In this document: piece after piece, positions 7,912 to 15,915 of the stretch
How positions within the stretch are numbered: position 1 is the first letter of the stretch
How the letters are laid out: each line of letters opens with the position of its first letter
Source: an uncultured Clostridia bacterium
GTDB taxonomy: Bacteria > Bacillota > Clostridia > Oscillospirales > CAG-272
Length of the DNA stretch: 48,568 nt
Direction of reading: 5' to 3'
NCBI GenBank assembly: GCA_944392615.1
Contig: CALXXF010000001.1
Location: 1 to 48,568 of the forward strand
Program-made: the position numbers and the translations under genes
Notes under the pieces: model-generated
Seen by the model: only the letters and a program-made list of their open reading frames with translations
Databases searched by the model: none
What the model was told of the DNA's origin: nothing

Positions 7912-9752
7912 ACGGTAATTACAGAAAAGAAAATGCCGCAAAACCGTCGGGCGGCTTTGCGGGCGGACCGGGCGCAAGACTTTCATCGGGCGGCGAACGA
8001 TCAAAAAACTTTACAAAGAGCTGGAAGAAACTGCTACTGTATTCCAAAAAGTACTGGGCTGCAGCCATAGTGGCATTTGTTTTCTCTATGCTCGGTACGA
8101 TGCTTACGCTTTTGGGACCTGACAAGCTTTCAGACCTTACAAATACCATAACCGCCGGACTTGTCACCGGCGTCGATATGGATGCGGTAATGCGCATTGG
8201 GATAACTCTTTTAATATTCTACCTATTCAGTATGCTTTTTTCCGCCGCACAGGGGTGGATAATGGCGGACGTAACGCAGATCATTTCAAAAAAAATGCGC
8301 TCTGATATATCTTCAAAAATAAACAGACTGCCTATGTCCTATTTCAACCGTACAGCAAACGGAGACATTCTTTCAAGGGTTACAAACGACGTTGACAGCA
8401 TAAGCCAGTCAATGAGAATGAGTATTGGAAATCTTGTGAGCTCGGTTACTCTGTTTTTCGGCTCTCTTATCATGATGGCTCTCAATAACGTAATACTCAC
8501 AGTAGCTGCTGTCCTTTCGACGGCTCTGGGTTTTGTTCTTATGATGGTGATAATGGGCAGAAGCCAGAAGTATTTTTCAATGCAGCAAAGGGACCTCGGA
8601 AGAGTGAACGGTCACATTGAAGAGATATACTCAGGTCACACCGTCGTCAAGGCATACAACGGTGAGGAAAACTCGCTGCGTGAATTTGAAAAGCTGAACA
8701 GGGAACTCCGCGAAAGCGCATTCCGCTCTCAGAGTCTTTCGGGTCTGATGATGCCGATAATGACGTTTATAGGCAATTTCGGATATGCCACGGTATGCGT
8801 TGTCGGAGCGCTTCTGGCTTTCAACGGCACCATTTCATTCGGCGTGATAGTCGCATTTATAATATATGTGCGTCTTTTTACGCAGCCTCTTTCTCAGATA
8901 GCACAGGCAATGCAGTCACTCCAGTCGGCAGCGGCTGCAGGAGACAGGGTTTTCGAGTTTCTTGAGGCTCAGGAGATGGCGGATGAAAGTGAAAAGACAA
9001 AAAAGCCTGACAAGGTTACAGGTCTTGTGGAATTCGAACATGTCAGATTCGGATATGAGGATTCGGACAGAATAGTCATAAACGACTTTTCAGCCTGCGC
9101 CAAACCGGGTCAGAAAGTCGCGATCGTCGGTCCGACAGGAGCAGGGAAGACCACAATAGTAAACCTTCTCATGCGCTTCCATGAGCTGAAGGGCGGGCAG
9201 ATAAAAATAGACGGCATACCTACGTCCGAAATGCGCCGGGAAGACGTGCACGCAATGTTTTGCATGGTGCTTCAGGACACATGGCTTTTTGAGGGTACCG
9301 TTCGCGAAAATCTGATTTACTGCAGTGAGAATACGGATGAGGAAAAAATGAAAAAGGCATGCGCTGCCGTCGGGCTGGATCATTTTATAAGGACACTTCC
9401 AAACGGCTACGATACGGTCCTCGGCGACAACGTAAGTCTCTCTCAGGGTCAGAAACAGCAGCTGACAATAGCGAGAGCCATGATCGCCGACAAACCGATG
9501 CTGATACTTGATGAGGCAACAAGCTCCGTTGATACGAGGACAGAACTTCAGATACAGGCGGCGATGGATGAGCTGATGAAGGGAAGGACGTCATTCGTGA
9601 TAGCGCACCGGTTGTCTACAATAAAGAATTCCGATCTGATACTTGTGCTAAAGGACGGGGACGTTATTGAGAGCGGAAATCACGAGGAACTACTGAAACG
9701 CGGCGGATTCTATGCTGAGCTTTATAACAGTCAGTTTGAAAATGTATCGTGA
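7908..9752 (+). CDS. ABC exporter half-transporter, catalytic subunit
   Basis: 614 residues. A ~35-residue Gly/Ser/Lys-rich cytoplasmic leader precedes the six-helix domain, then a nucleotide-binding domain with Walker A GPTGAGKTT (about residue 407), signature LSQGQKQQ (about 508), Walker B LILDEATSSVD with the catalytic Glu (about 530) and an intact H-loop VIAHRLSTI. With the upstream subunit it makes a heterodimer having one consensus and one degenerate ATP site. In such pairs the altered signature (Q for G) usually sits in the subunit with the intact Walker B, as here. It starts inside the ATGA overlap; a GGAGG lies 8 bases upstream. Confidence 0.93.
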   Translation: MNGNYRKENAAKPSGGFAGGPGARLSSGGERSKNFTKSWKKLLLYSKKYWAAAIVAFVFSMLGTMLTLLGPDKLSDLTNTITAGLVTGVDMDAVMRIGITLLIFYLFSMLFSAAQGWIMADVTQIISKKMRSDISSKINRLPMSYFNRTANGDILSRVTNDVDSISQSMRMSIGNLVSSVTLFFGSLIMMALNNVILTVAAVLSTALGFVLMMVIMGRSQKYFSMQQRDLGRVNGHIEEIYSGHTVVKAYNGEENSLREFEKLNRELRESAFRSQSLSGLMMPIMTFIGNFGYATVCVVGALLAFNGTISFGVIVAFIIYVRLFTQPLSQIAQAMQSLQSAAAAGDRVFEFLEAQEMADESEKTKKPDKVTGLVEFEHVRFGYEDSDRIVINDFSACAKPGQKVAIVGPTGAGKTTIVNLLMRFHELKGGQIKIDGIPTSEMRREDVHAMFCMVLQDTWLFEGTVRENLIYCSENTDEEKMKKACAAVGLDHFIRTLPNGYDTVLGDNVSLSQGQKQQLTIARAMIADKPMLILDEATSSVDTRTELQIQAAMDELMKGRTSFVIAHRLSTIKNSDLILVLKDGDVIESGNHEELLKRGGFYAELYNSQFENVS

Positions 9753-9767
9753 AAGGCGGCGAAGTGA

Positions 9768-10373
9768 GTGAAACAGAAGTGTTTATATCTTGCCATCGAA
9801 AGGCAGTTTGCAAGTGCCGGGACCGCGATAGCACGCAGGTTATCGGAGCTGTCGGGAGTGCCATGCTACGGGGAGGAAATACTGAAGGCTGTGTCGGATA
9901 AGTACGGCGTATCCGAGGAATCCATAGAAAGCTATGAAGAGAAAACCACGGGAAGCCTTTTGTATTCGCTTTTCGTAATGAGCAGACTCAGCTCTGCCGA
10001 ATCTGACCTGCTTACCAGGGAGGGGCATATTTTTATAGCCGAGCAGCAGGCAATACGCACATTTGCCGCGGACGGTCCCTCAATTTTTTTAGGTCACTGC
10101 GCATGCGAGGCGCTCAAGGGTCTTCCTGGGGTCATGAAAGTTTTCATAAAGGCAAATTACGGCGACAGAATAAAGAGAGCTGTCGAGGAATACGGATTCC
10201 CGCCTGAGGCTGCAAATGCGGTAATTAAAAAGTTTGACAAAAAAAGGGCAAACTACTTTTATGCCAACACATCGAGAAAATGGGATGACCTGTCGGGATA
10301 CGACATAGTGCTCGACAGCTCCGCCATCTCTGTCGACTTGTGCGCCAAAGTGCTTTCCGGTCTGTTTTCCTGA
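9768..10373 (+). CDS. Cytidylate-kinase-like protein with degenerate P-loop
   Basis: 201 residues resembling the cytidylate-kinase-like family (Cytidylate_kin2) along its length: the start 'YLAIERQFASAGTAIARRL' fits the usual ISRQFGSGGxEIAxxL, and the C-terminal KRANYFYANTSRKWDDLSGY fits the family's end region. The P-loop glycines are replaced (ASAGTA instead of GSGGxx) and the usual GRCADY reads GHCACE, so nucleotide-kinase activity is doubtful. GTG start, 15 bases after the exporter stop, with GAAAGG upstream; probably the last gene of the exporter operon. The substrate and role are unknown. Confidence 0.78.
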   Translation: MKQKCLYLAIERQFASAGTAIARRLSELSGVPCYGEEILKAVSDKYGVSEESIESYEEKTTGSLLYSLFVMSRLSSAESDLLTREGHIFIAEQQAIRTFAADGPSIFLGHCACEALKGLPGVMKVFIKANYGDRIKRAVEEYGFPPEAANAVIKKFDKKRANYFYANTSRKWDDLSGYDIVLDSSAISVDLCAKVLSGLFS

Positions 10374-10770
10374 GCGTATAAGCCGCGAAGATCTTGCCGG
10401 CATGTCAATGTGTTCTTTGGGCTTTTTTCGGGCTTGCAATGCCTGTAGCTTTCAGAGCATATTTCTTTACGGCAGCTTTTTTGGGCCAATGAACGCTTTA
10501 TCATACATACTAACGGCGGGATTTTTTGCGCGTTCAGCAACCGGGGGCAAAAACAACAGATGGGCGGAGCCTTTTCATGTCTGCCGAAACAAGCGGGCAG
10601 ATTTGTTTCCGCTGAAAATTCAGAATCGTTCGGAAAACGGTATGAAACAATCTATATAAACAGTGAATTAAAGAAAACTAAAAAAGCGCACAGCCGCACG
10701 TTCCTGATTGAAGGAATGTGTGGCTGCACTTTTTGTATTTTGTCCGACGTCCGCATGATGCAGAACAATG
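10374..10770. other. Convergent intergenic region of 397 bases
   Basis: Lies between the ends of two convergent genes. Apart from the bidirectional terminator at 10685-10734 I see nothing in it; the open frames lack ribosome sites and protein-like composition. Confidence 0.6.
10685..10734. terminator. Bidirectional rho-independent terminator
   Basis: AGCCGCAC...TTCCT and AGGAA...GTGTGGCT pair around a short loop (10691-10726). An A-run lies on the left and a T-run on the right, so it can end transcription from both converging genes. Confidence 0.85.
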
Positions 10771-11847
10771 TCAGAGATTCTTTCCGGTCTTATTTCCTCC
10801 GGACCTTTTACGCCTGAAAATAATGAGCTTTTGAATAAAATAGTTGCACACGAAGAGAGTTGTCTCTGATATCAGATTTGCCAGCCACAGGTCAATGCTG
10901 AGAACGTCCGCAAACAATTTTATCAGCAGCATTTTTTCTATAATGACAAAGCCCGCGAGGGCGGCATATCCTGCCGCTGATGCAAGTCTTCCGGTCGTTG
11001 CCCTGAATACGAGCGCACGGTTGAGTAAAAAATTGAGCGGAGCAGATATGCACCTTGCCAAAAAAGCGCATATAGACACAGACTGCACAAATTTGTGAAA
11101 TCCCTTCAGGCACAGAAAATCGACAAGGTAGCTTATAAGAGCAACGAAAACATATTTGAGCGCGGGGGAGTTTGCAAAAATTATCTTGTATATTCTCGCG
11201 GAATCCCTGACTGCCTTGAAATGGGAGGACGAATTGTTGTTTTCATACACGGTTTTTATCGTTATCTCGTTTATAGGAATTTTATCTGCTGCACACTGTA
11301 TGAGAACATTCATTTCATATTCATATCTGGAGCCTTTTATCTGTTCCATGTAGTCAAAAAGCTCTTTTGAGAATCCGCGCAGTCCGGTCTGGGTGTCAGA
11401 TACGTGTTTTCCGCACAGGACGCGGAAAACGCCTCTTGTGACAGAATTGCCGAATCTTGATCTTGCAGGGACCTTGCCTTCGAATTTTCTGGCGCCTATC
11501 ACAAATCCGCTGTTTTCATCGAAAAAACAGGATATCCTTACTATATCCTCTACTTTATGCTGACCGTCTGCATCGGCGGTGATTATATATCCGCAGTCAG
11601 GAAAATTTTCTTTTATATGCCGTATGCCTCTTTTGAGAGCGGCGCCCTTGCCGGCATTCGGGAACTGGTGAATAACCGTGGCCATTTTCCCTGCCTGCAA
11701 GAAGATCTCCGAGTAATCCTCACCTGATCCGTCGTCCACCACTACTATCTCAAAGGGACGCCCGGAATTCCGTATGGAATCTATTGTGTAGAGCAGAGCT
11801 TTATCGGGTTTGTATGCCGGTATCAGAACCACCGGTGTCAAGCGCAT
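10771..11847 (-). CDS. Glycosyltransferase family 2 fused to GtrA membrane domain
   Basis: About 358 residues. The N-terminal ~220 are a GT2 domain of the dolichol/polyprenyl-phosphate sugar synthase type: VVLIPAYKPD, EIVVVDDGSGED, NAGKGAALKRGI, TADADGQHK (the DxD metal site) and SDTQTGLRGFS. The C-terminal ~130 form a four-helix GtrA-like domain, which in this family helps move a polyprenyl-phosphate sugar across the membrane. The predicted role is to charge a lipid carrier with a sugar and present it for wall or surface-glycan decoration. I take the ATG at 11847 because AAGGAAG lies about 6 bases upstream; a GTG one codon earlier is too close to it. Confidence 0.9.
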   Translation of the reverse strand: MRLTPVVLIPAYKPDKALLYTIDSIRNSGRPFEIVVVDDGSGEDYSEIFLQAGKMATVIHQFPNAGKGAALKRGIRHIKENFPDCGYIITADADGQHKVEDIVRISCFFDENSGFVIGARKFEGKVPARSRFGNSVTRGVFRVLCGKHVSDTQTGLRGFSKELFDYMEQIKGSRYEYEMNVLIQCAADKIPINEITIKTVYENNNSSSHFKAVRDSARIYKIIFANSPALKYVFVALISYLVDFLCLKGFHKFVQSVSICAFLARCISAPLNFLLNRALVFRATTGRLASAAGYAALAGFVIIEKMLLIKLFADVLSIDLWLANLISETTLFVCNYFIQKLIIFRRKRSGGNKTGKNL

Positions 11848-11921
11848 CACTTCCTTTTACTTGATATCGTCCGTCGCTGTTTTCTGTCATGTATAGTCTT
11901 TGTGATCTTTTCACCCATGTT

Positions 11922-11950
11922 ATTTTACCACCGCAAATAAGGCTTTTCAA
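11922..11950 (-). promoter_or_regulatory. Candidate sigma-A promoter of the GT2-GtrA gene
   Basis: On the minus strand TTGAAA, 17 bases, TAAAAT. The -10 is about 75 bases upstream of the start codon. Confidence 0.6.
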
Positions 11951-12037
11951 GTTCGGCATGCGATATTTTGTAAACATTTTTCATATTATAAGCGAACAGC
12001 CGGTTAATTTTGCCGGAAAACGCGGGGGAAAAAATCG

Positions 12038-12070
12038 TTTTTCGATGAAAATATACATTTTCAACGAAAA
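12038..12070. promoter_or_regulatory. 33-base inverted repeat between GT2-GtrA and metA
   Basis: Arms TTTTTCGaTGAAAAT and ATTTTCAaCGAAAAg around ATAC pair at 13 of 15 positions. It stands about 40 bases upstream of the metA -35 and upstream of the divergent gene, so it could be an operator for either; it could also simply be a hairpin. Confidence 0.45.
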
Positions 12071-12110
12071 GAGCTTTTTCATGTTGACAAAATAATGGCA
12101 GGACAAAATA

Positions 12111-12139
12111 TTGACAAAAAAACAAAATGATTATATAAT
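12111..12139 (+). promoter_or_regulatory. Consensus sigma-A promoter of metA
   Basis: TTGACA (12111-12116), exactly 17 bases, TATAAT (12134-12139). Both boxes match consensus perfectly. Transcription should start near 12146, some 350 bases before metA. Confidence 0.85.
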
Positions 12140-12145
12140 CAAAGG

Positions 12146-12499
12146 TAGCGGCGTTGGAAACGCTTTTTCATTATGGGGCAGAATAATGCAGAGAAGGTGT
12201 GCGGTATTTTCCAGAAGAGTGCGGACCCTTTTCGTTCATTTGCCTCCGCAACGCCGGAAAGCGCTGTGTCATCAGTCTTCATCTCCGGGCATCGTGTGAG
12301 AAAATCAGACGGCGTGCGATTTTCAGACGGCTCCGCCTTTATCTGCTGTCAGAAATAGTTGCTGTCATATGCCCGATAAATATAAACTTCGTCGGAAATC
12401 AAAACAGCGCCGGTATAAAAAACGGGATACACAAACCCGGAAATTGTAACGCCGGAAAATAAAATTCAATGAATACCAAAATCTTAAGGAGAGAACACA
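12146..12499 (+). promoter_or_regulatory. Long (about 350-nt) 5' leader of metA, unidentified
   Basis: Between the consensus promoter and metA. It starts with a small hairpin followed by T's (GCGTT-GGA-AACGC-TTTTT, 12151-12168) and has a further stem GAAAATC/GATTTTC (12300-12324). I looked for SAM-I, SAM-II and T-box signatures (GGCAACC core, AGGGTGGAACCGCG) and see none. No convincing small gene. It may be a regulatory RNA of an unrecognised class, or just a long leader. Confidence 0.4.
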
Positions 12500-13417
12500 A
12501 TGCCGATCAAAATACCGAATGATCTGCCAGCCACACAAACTCTGCTGAATGAAAATATTTTTGCAATAACCGAGACACGCGCCATAACTCAGGATATTCG
12601 TCCGCTTAAAATACTCGTTCTCAACCTCATGCCTACTAAAATAACAACCGAGACACAGCTCGCCCGCCTTCTCGGAAATACTCCTCTTCAGGTGGAAATG
12701 GAGCTTATACATACCAAGACACACGAGGCAAAAAACACTCCCTATGACCACATGATAGCTTTTTACAAGACCTTTGATGATGTCAAGGAAAACAATTATG
12801 ACGGGATGATAATTACAGGGGCTCCTGTCGAGCATCTGGAATTTGAGCAGGTGGAATATTGGGGTGAGCTTTGTGAAATAATGGAGTGGAGCAAAACTCA
12901 TGTTACGAGTGTTTTCCATATTTGCTGGGGCGCTCAGGCGGGTCTTTATTATCACTACGGCGTAAGAAAGGTCCCGCTTCCCAAGAAGATGTTCGGCATA
13001 TTCCCGCATGTCGTCGAGTACAAAAATTCCATGCTCTTCAGAGGTTTTGATGATGTCTTCATGGTGCCGCATTCCAGACACACGACTGTGTCAAGGGAAG
13101 AGATCGAGGAAAAGACAAGGCTCAAGATACTCGCTTCATCGGAAGAGGCGGGATTGTACGCGCTTATGTCCAACAGAGGAAGGCAGATATTTGTCATGGG
13201 TCATTCGGAGTACGATGCCGATACCCTCAAGAAGGAATACGAGCGTGACAAAAACGCGGGTCTTGATATAGACGTGCCGAAGAACTACTTTCCGGACGAC
13301 GATGACACAAAAACTCCCCTTTCAACATGGCGCTCGCACGCCAATCTTTTGTATACTAACTGGCTGAATTATTTTGTTTATCAATCCACGCCGTACGATA
13401 TAAGAAAGATAAACTGA
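12500..13417 (+). CDS. metAA: Homoserine O-acetyltransferase (MetA family)
   Basis: Acylates L-homoserine, the first committed step of methionine synthesis, in the cytosol. 305 residues, full length. The catalytic triad of the MetA family is present: Cys142 in [10 protein letters not shown], His235 and Glu237 in MGHSEYDAD. Residue 111, which decides the acyl donor in this family (Glu for acetyl-CoA, Gly for succinyl-CoA, shown for Bacillus cereus MetA), is Glu in [10 protein letters not shown], so the product should be O-acetylhomoserine despite the common 'succinyltransferase' name. ATG start with AAGGAGAG 8 bases upstream. It stands alone behind a long leader and before a strong terminator. 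Confidence 0.95.
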   Translation: MPIKIPNDLPATQTLLNENIFAITETRAITQDIRPLKILVLNLMPTKITTETQLARLLGNTPLQVEMELIHTKTHEAKNTPYDHMIAFYKTFDDVKENNYDGMIITGAPVEHLEFEQVEYWGELCEIMEWSKTHVTSVFHICWGAQAGLYYHYGVRKVPLPKKMFGIFPHVVEYKNSMLFRGFDDVFMVPHSRHTTVSREEIEEKTRLKILASSEEAGLYALMSNRGRQIFVMGHSEYDADTLKKEYERDKNAGLDIDVPKNYFPDDDDTKTPLSTWRSHANLLYTNWLNYFVYQSTPYDIRKIN

Positions 13418-13427
13418 GCAGATACAA

Positions 13428-13490
13428 GCAGACGGCAGGTAAAGCAGACGGCAGGTAAAGCAAACGGCAGGTAAAGCAGACGGTATGCCT
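13428..13490. repeat. 16-bp tandem repeat, about 3.6 copies
   Basis: GCAGACGGCAGGTAAA at 13428-13443 and 13444-13459, a one-base variant at 13460-13475 and a partial copy from 13476. It sits 10 bases after the metA stop and before its terminator, so it is in the metA 3' untranslated region. Confidence 0.88.
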
Positions 13491-13515
13491 ATGTCTGCAT
13501 TGCCGGATAAGCAAA

Positions 13516-13551
13516 CCGCCGGTATCCTATGAGGGATACCGGCGGTTTTTT
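13516..13551 (+). terminator. Rho-independent terminator of metA
   Basis: A perfect 12-bp stem (CCGCCGGTATCC / GGATACCGGCGG), 6-base loop and six T's. Confidence 0.95.
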
Positions 13552-13594
13552 GCAGCACGGACACGTCTGTGTATTTTTTACCGATATTATTCAG

Positions 13595-14866
13595 TTACTC
13601 GGCTATGCAATATGGATTCAGGAGCATCCACGTCTGCGGCGTATACTGCATCAGGTTCCAGAAGGATACACCGGCAAGACCGAATTCATCGGCAAGCTCC
13701 AGTTTCGCTTTTGTGCTTCTCGCATCGTCAAACCAAACCTTGTGTTTCACCCCGTCTTTTGTATATGTGAAGTATGCAGTTTCAGATGGTTTGTCATAGA
13801 ATATCTCGGCTTTGTTCATGAACGCCAGGTCCACTGCCTGCTGCGGTGAAAGACTTTTTGCACGCGACACGCCTTCCTCATACGGAAGAGTAAAATCATA
13901 TCCGTAATTCGGTATGCCGAGGAGAAGCTTTTCGGGTTCTATGACAGATACCGCATATTCAACCACCTCACGTACCTTGTCATATGGCGCTACAGGCATC
14001 TGGGGTCCGTAGGTATAGCCCCATTCGTATGTCATAAGGAGAAGGCGGTCTGCTATATTTCCGAGTTCTCTGTAGTCGTGCGCTTCATAAAGCAGTCCCT
14101 TCTGGTCGTCAGAGGTTTTGGGGGAGAGTGCTACCCACACAGGAACTCCGTAATCGTCGAGTTTTTCCCGGAGCCCGGCAACAAAATTTTCAAAAGCCTT
14201 TTTATCCTCCGGAAACAGATATTCAAAGTCAATATCAAGTATCTTGTATCCCTTCAACGCAATATTGGCAACTATGTTTTCGTACAGATTTTCTTTTGCC
14301 TCTTCGTCGTTGAGAAGCGCATGCGCGAGCCCGTTGTCAAAAACGTCGTCGCTGTTCAGCGACGTGAGTACCATTACAGGTCTGACGCCGCTTGCAAACG
14401 CCTGTTCAAGAATAGCTTCGTCGGAAAGAGTTACCAGCTCTCCCTCGGATGTGAATCCGTAAGAAAAAGGGGACACCGAGGAAAGGCCGGGCAGGGTCCT
14501 TCTGAGAGTGCTCCCGTCTATATACGGATACGCATATCCCCCTGTCATTATACATCGTTCGGGTTCTTGGTCATATTCAATGACGAGACTTTCCCCCTCT
14601 TTTACCATTTTGCTTCCCATGAGCTGCGGATTGTTTCTCAAAAGACGCTTTACTGTGGTTTTGTAATCAGATGCAATAGATGTCAGAGTTTCGCCTTTTT
14701 TTACCGTGTGTGTGATTTTAGGTATGCCTATCACCAGCGTCTGTCCCACTACCAAACGGTCTGGGTCGGGTGGAGAATTTATGTTTATTATGAGATCCGC
14801 GGGAACAGAATATTCTCTCGCAATAGAGTAGATCGTGTCCCCCTTTTTCACCACATGTATTGTCAA
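13595..14866 (-). CDS. LysM-LysM-GH18 protein, spore cortex-lytic type (SleL/YaaH-like)
   Basis: 423 residues. Two LysM domains (about 3-48 and 51-97: VVKKGDTIYSIAREY, TVKKGETLTSIASDY) bind peptidoglycan. A GH18 barrel follows with the catalytic signature GYKILDIDFEYLFPED, whose Glu is the acid, plus LMTYEWGYTYGPQMPVAP and GIPNYGYDF. This architecture is that of SleL/YaaH N-acetylglucosaminidases, which act on cortex fragments in spores; like them it has no signal peptide. TTG start: AAAGGAG lies 11 bases upstream and no better start exists. It is transcribed away from the Crp/Fnr gene. It supports an endospore-forming host. Confidence 0.9.
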   Translation of the reverse strand: MTIHVVKKGDTIYSIAREYSVPADLIININSPPDPDRLVVGQTLVIGIPKITHTVKKGETLTSIASDYKTTVKRLLRNNPQLMGSKMVKEGESLVIEYDQEPERCIMTGGYAYPYIDGSTLRRTLPGLSSVSPFSYGFTSEGELVTLSDEAILEQAFASGVRPVMVLTSLNSDDVFDNGLAHALLNDEEAKENLYENIVANIALKGYKILDIDFEYLFPEDKKAFENFVAGLREKLDDYGVPVWVALSPKTSDDQKGLLYEAHDYRELGNIADRLLLMTYEWGYTYGPQMPVAPYDKVREVVEYAVSVIEPEKLLLGIPNYGYDFTLPYEEGVSRAKSLSPQQAVDLAFMNKAEIFYDKPSETAYFTYTKDGVKHKVWFDDARSTKAKLELADEFGLAGVSFWNLMQYTPQTWMLLNPYCIAE

Positions 14867-14967
14867 TCTATACGACGCTCCTTTCCGGAATCATGTGCGT
14901 GCGTCAGACGTTATGCGCGCAGATATTCCGTAGACATAATATGCGGAAAAAAATTTTGCGATAATAC

Positions 14968-14996
14968 TTGACAAAGCCATACGCCGATGCTACAAT
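14968..14996 (+). promoter_or_regulatory. Sigma-A promoter of the Crp/Fnr gene
   Basis: TTGACA (14968-14973), 17 bases, TACAAT (14991-14996), about 45 bases before the start codon. Confidence 0.85.
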
Positions 14997-15012
14997 ATCG
15001 GTGCTGTGTCAG

Positions 15013-15028
15013 TGTAACAAATGTTACA
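15013..15028 (+). promoter_or_regulatory. Palindromic operator, candidate autoregulatory Crp/Fnr-family box
   Basis: TGTAACA-AA-TGTTACA: perfect 7-base arms, 2-base spacer. It lies just after the expected transcription start and ends 12 bases before the GTG. The form recalls Crp/Fnr-family boxes such as the PrfA box (TTAACAnnTGTTAA). Position suits self-repression. I found no second copy in the window. Confidence 0.55.
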
Positions 15029-15039
15029 GAGGTGAGCTT

Positions 15040-15711
15040 GTGGTAGAAACACCTATTTCAGAAGCGGACGGCGCGCTTCTTGACAGGGTAAACAGGGCGC
15101 TGTCGAAGCATTCGGCTCTGTTTGCAGATATAACCCCGGATTTTATTTCGGACATGTCAGTAAAAGAATACGGATTCGGGGAAATAATATTTTCGGAAAA
15201 AAAGTGTGAAAAAGCCCTTGGGCTGATTGTCAGCGGAGGAGCTGTTGCAAAGAAAAAACGTGCCGATTCTGAGGTCGTGATGAGCGGATTTTCCGAGGGC
15301 GACATATTCGGCGCAGCGGCTCTTTATACCGACTCGGACAAGTATACAAGCGAGATATCGTCGCTTGCTAAACACACAGAGGTGCTTTTCATACCTCAGC
15401 GGCGAATGACAGAGCTGTTTTCAGTGAACGCGGATGCCGCCATAGCATATATAGTCCTGCTTTCAAACAAGATACGGTATCTGAATGACAAAATAGACAG
15501 CTTTACTTCGCCGAATGCATTTTCAAAGCTCTGTCGTTATCTCTGTGAAAATAATTCCACAAAAGGAATACCCATGCAAACCCTTGCAAAGGTCCTCGAC
15601 ATGAGCCGCATGACTCTTTACAGAAATCTTGAAATACTCGTCAGCTGCGGCGCCGTGAGGAAAGACGGAAAGGAAATTGTAGTTATTGACCGTTCAAAGC
15701 TTTGTGAATAG
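15040..15711 (+). CDS. Crp/Fnr family transcriptional regulator
   Basis: 223 residues: an N-terminal cyclic-nucleotide-binding-type beta-roll (for example FGEIIFSEKKCEKALGLIVS, FSEGDIFGAAALY), the long dimerisation helix (about 135-160) and a C-terminal winged helix with recognition region LAKVLDMSRMTLYRNLEIL. No FNR-type cysteine cluster is in the protein as I start it. I chose the GTG at 15040 because AGAGGTG precedes it by about 6 bases and because upstream codons would run through the promoter and the palindrome. The effector cannot be told. The next operon is an NMT1-type importer, a possible target. Confidence 0.85.
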   Translation: MVETPISEADGALLDRVNRALSKHSALFADITPDFISDMSVKEYGFGEIIFSEKKCEKALGLIVSGGAVAKKKRADSEVVMSGFSEGDIFGAAALYTDSDKYTSEISSLAKHTEVLFIPQRRMTELFSVNADAAIAYIVLLSNKIRYLNDKIDSFTSPNAFSKLCRYLCENNSTKGIPMQTLAKVLDMSRMTLYRNLEILVSCGAVRKDGKEIVVIDRSKLCE

Positions 15712-15915
15712 GAGCGGCTGGTCAGGAGAACGGTTTGTCAGGGAGGCGACTTGAATCTCCTGCATTCAAGACGTTTGTCAATCAGTAAGGACAGGCACAA
15801 AGTAGTTGGTAGATTCCGGAAGATCCGAGGTGACTTCATGCCCGCAGGGCAGGAGCATTCTACAGACTTATTCCGTGAAAAAATATATTAATAAATCTGA
15901 AAAGGACGACCAGAA

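Noticed and set aside
10402..10659. 85-codon plus-strand frame in the convergent gap
   Set aside because: Cys/Phe-rich, no ribosome site, between terminating genes.
14078..14971. 297-codon plus-strand frame opposite the LysM-GH18 gene
   Set aside because: Antisense to a clear LysM-GH18 protein; Cys/Arg/Tyr-rich composition typical of shadows.
14968..15039. Upstream extension of the Crp/Fnr protein containing a CxCxxC cluster, which could suggest an FNR iron-sulfur site
   Set aside because: These codons run through a consensus promoter and a palindrome, and a good ribosome site precedes the later GTG.
15712..15915. Possible thiamine or other riboswitch before the NMT1-type importer
   Set aside because: No TPP-type core sequence and no convincing stems; nothing supportable.
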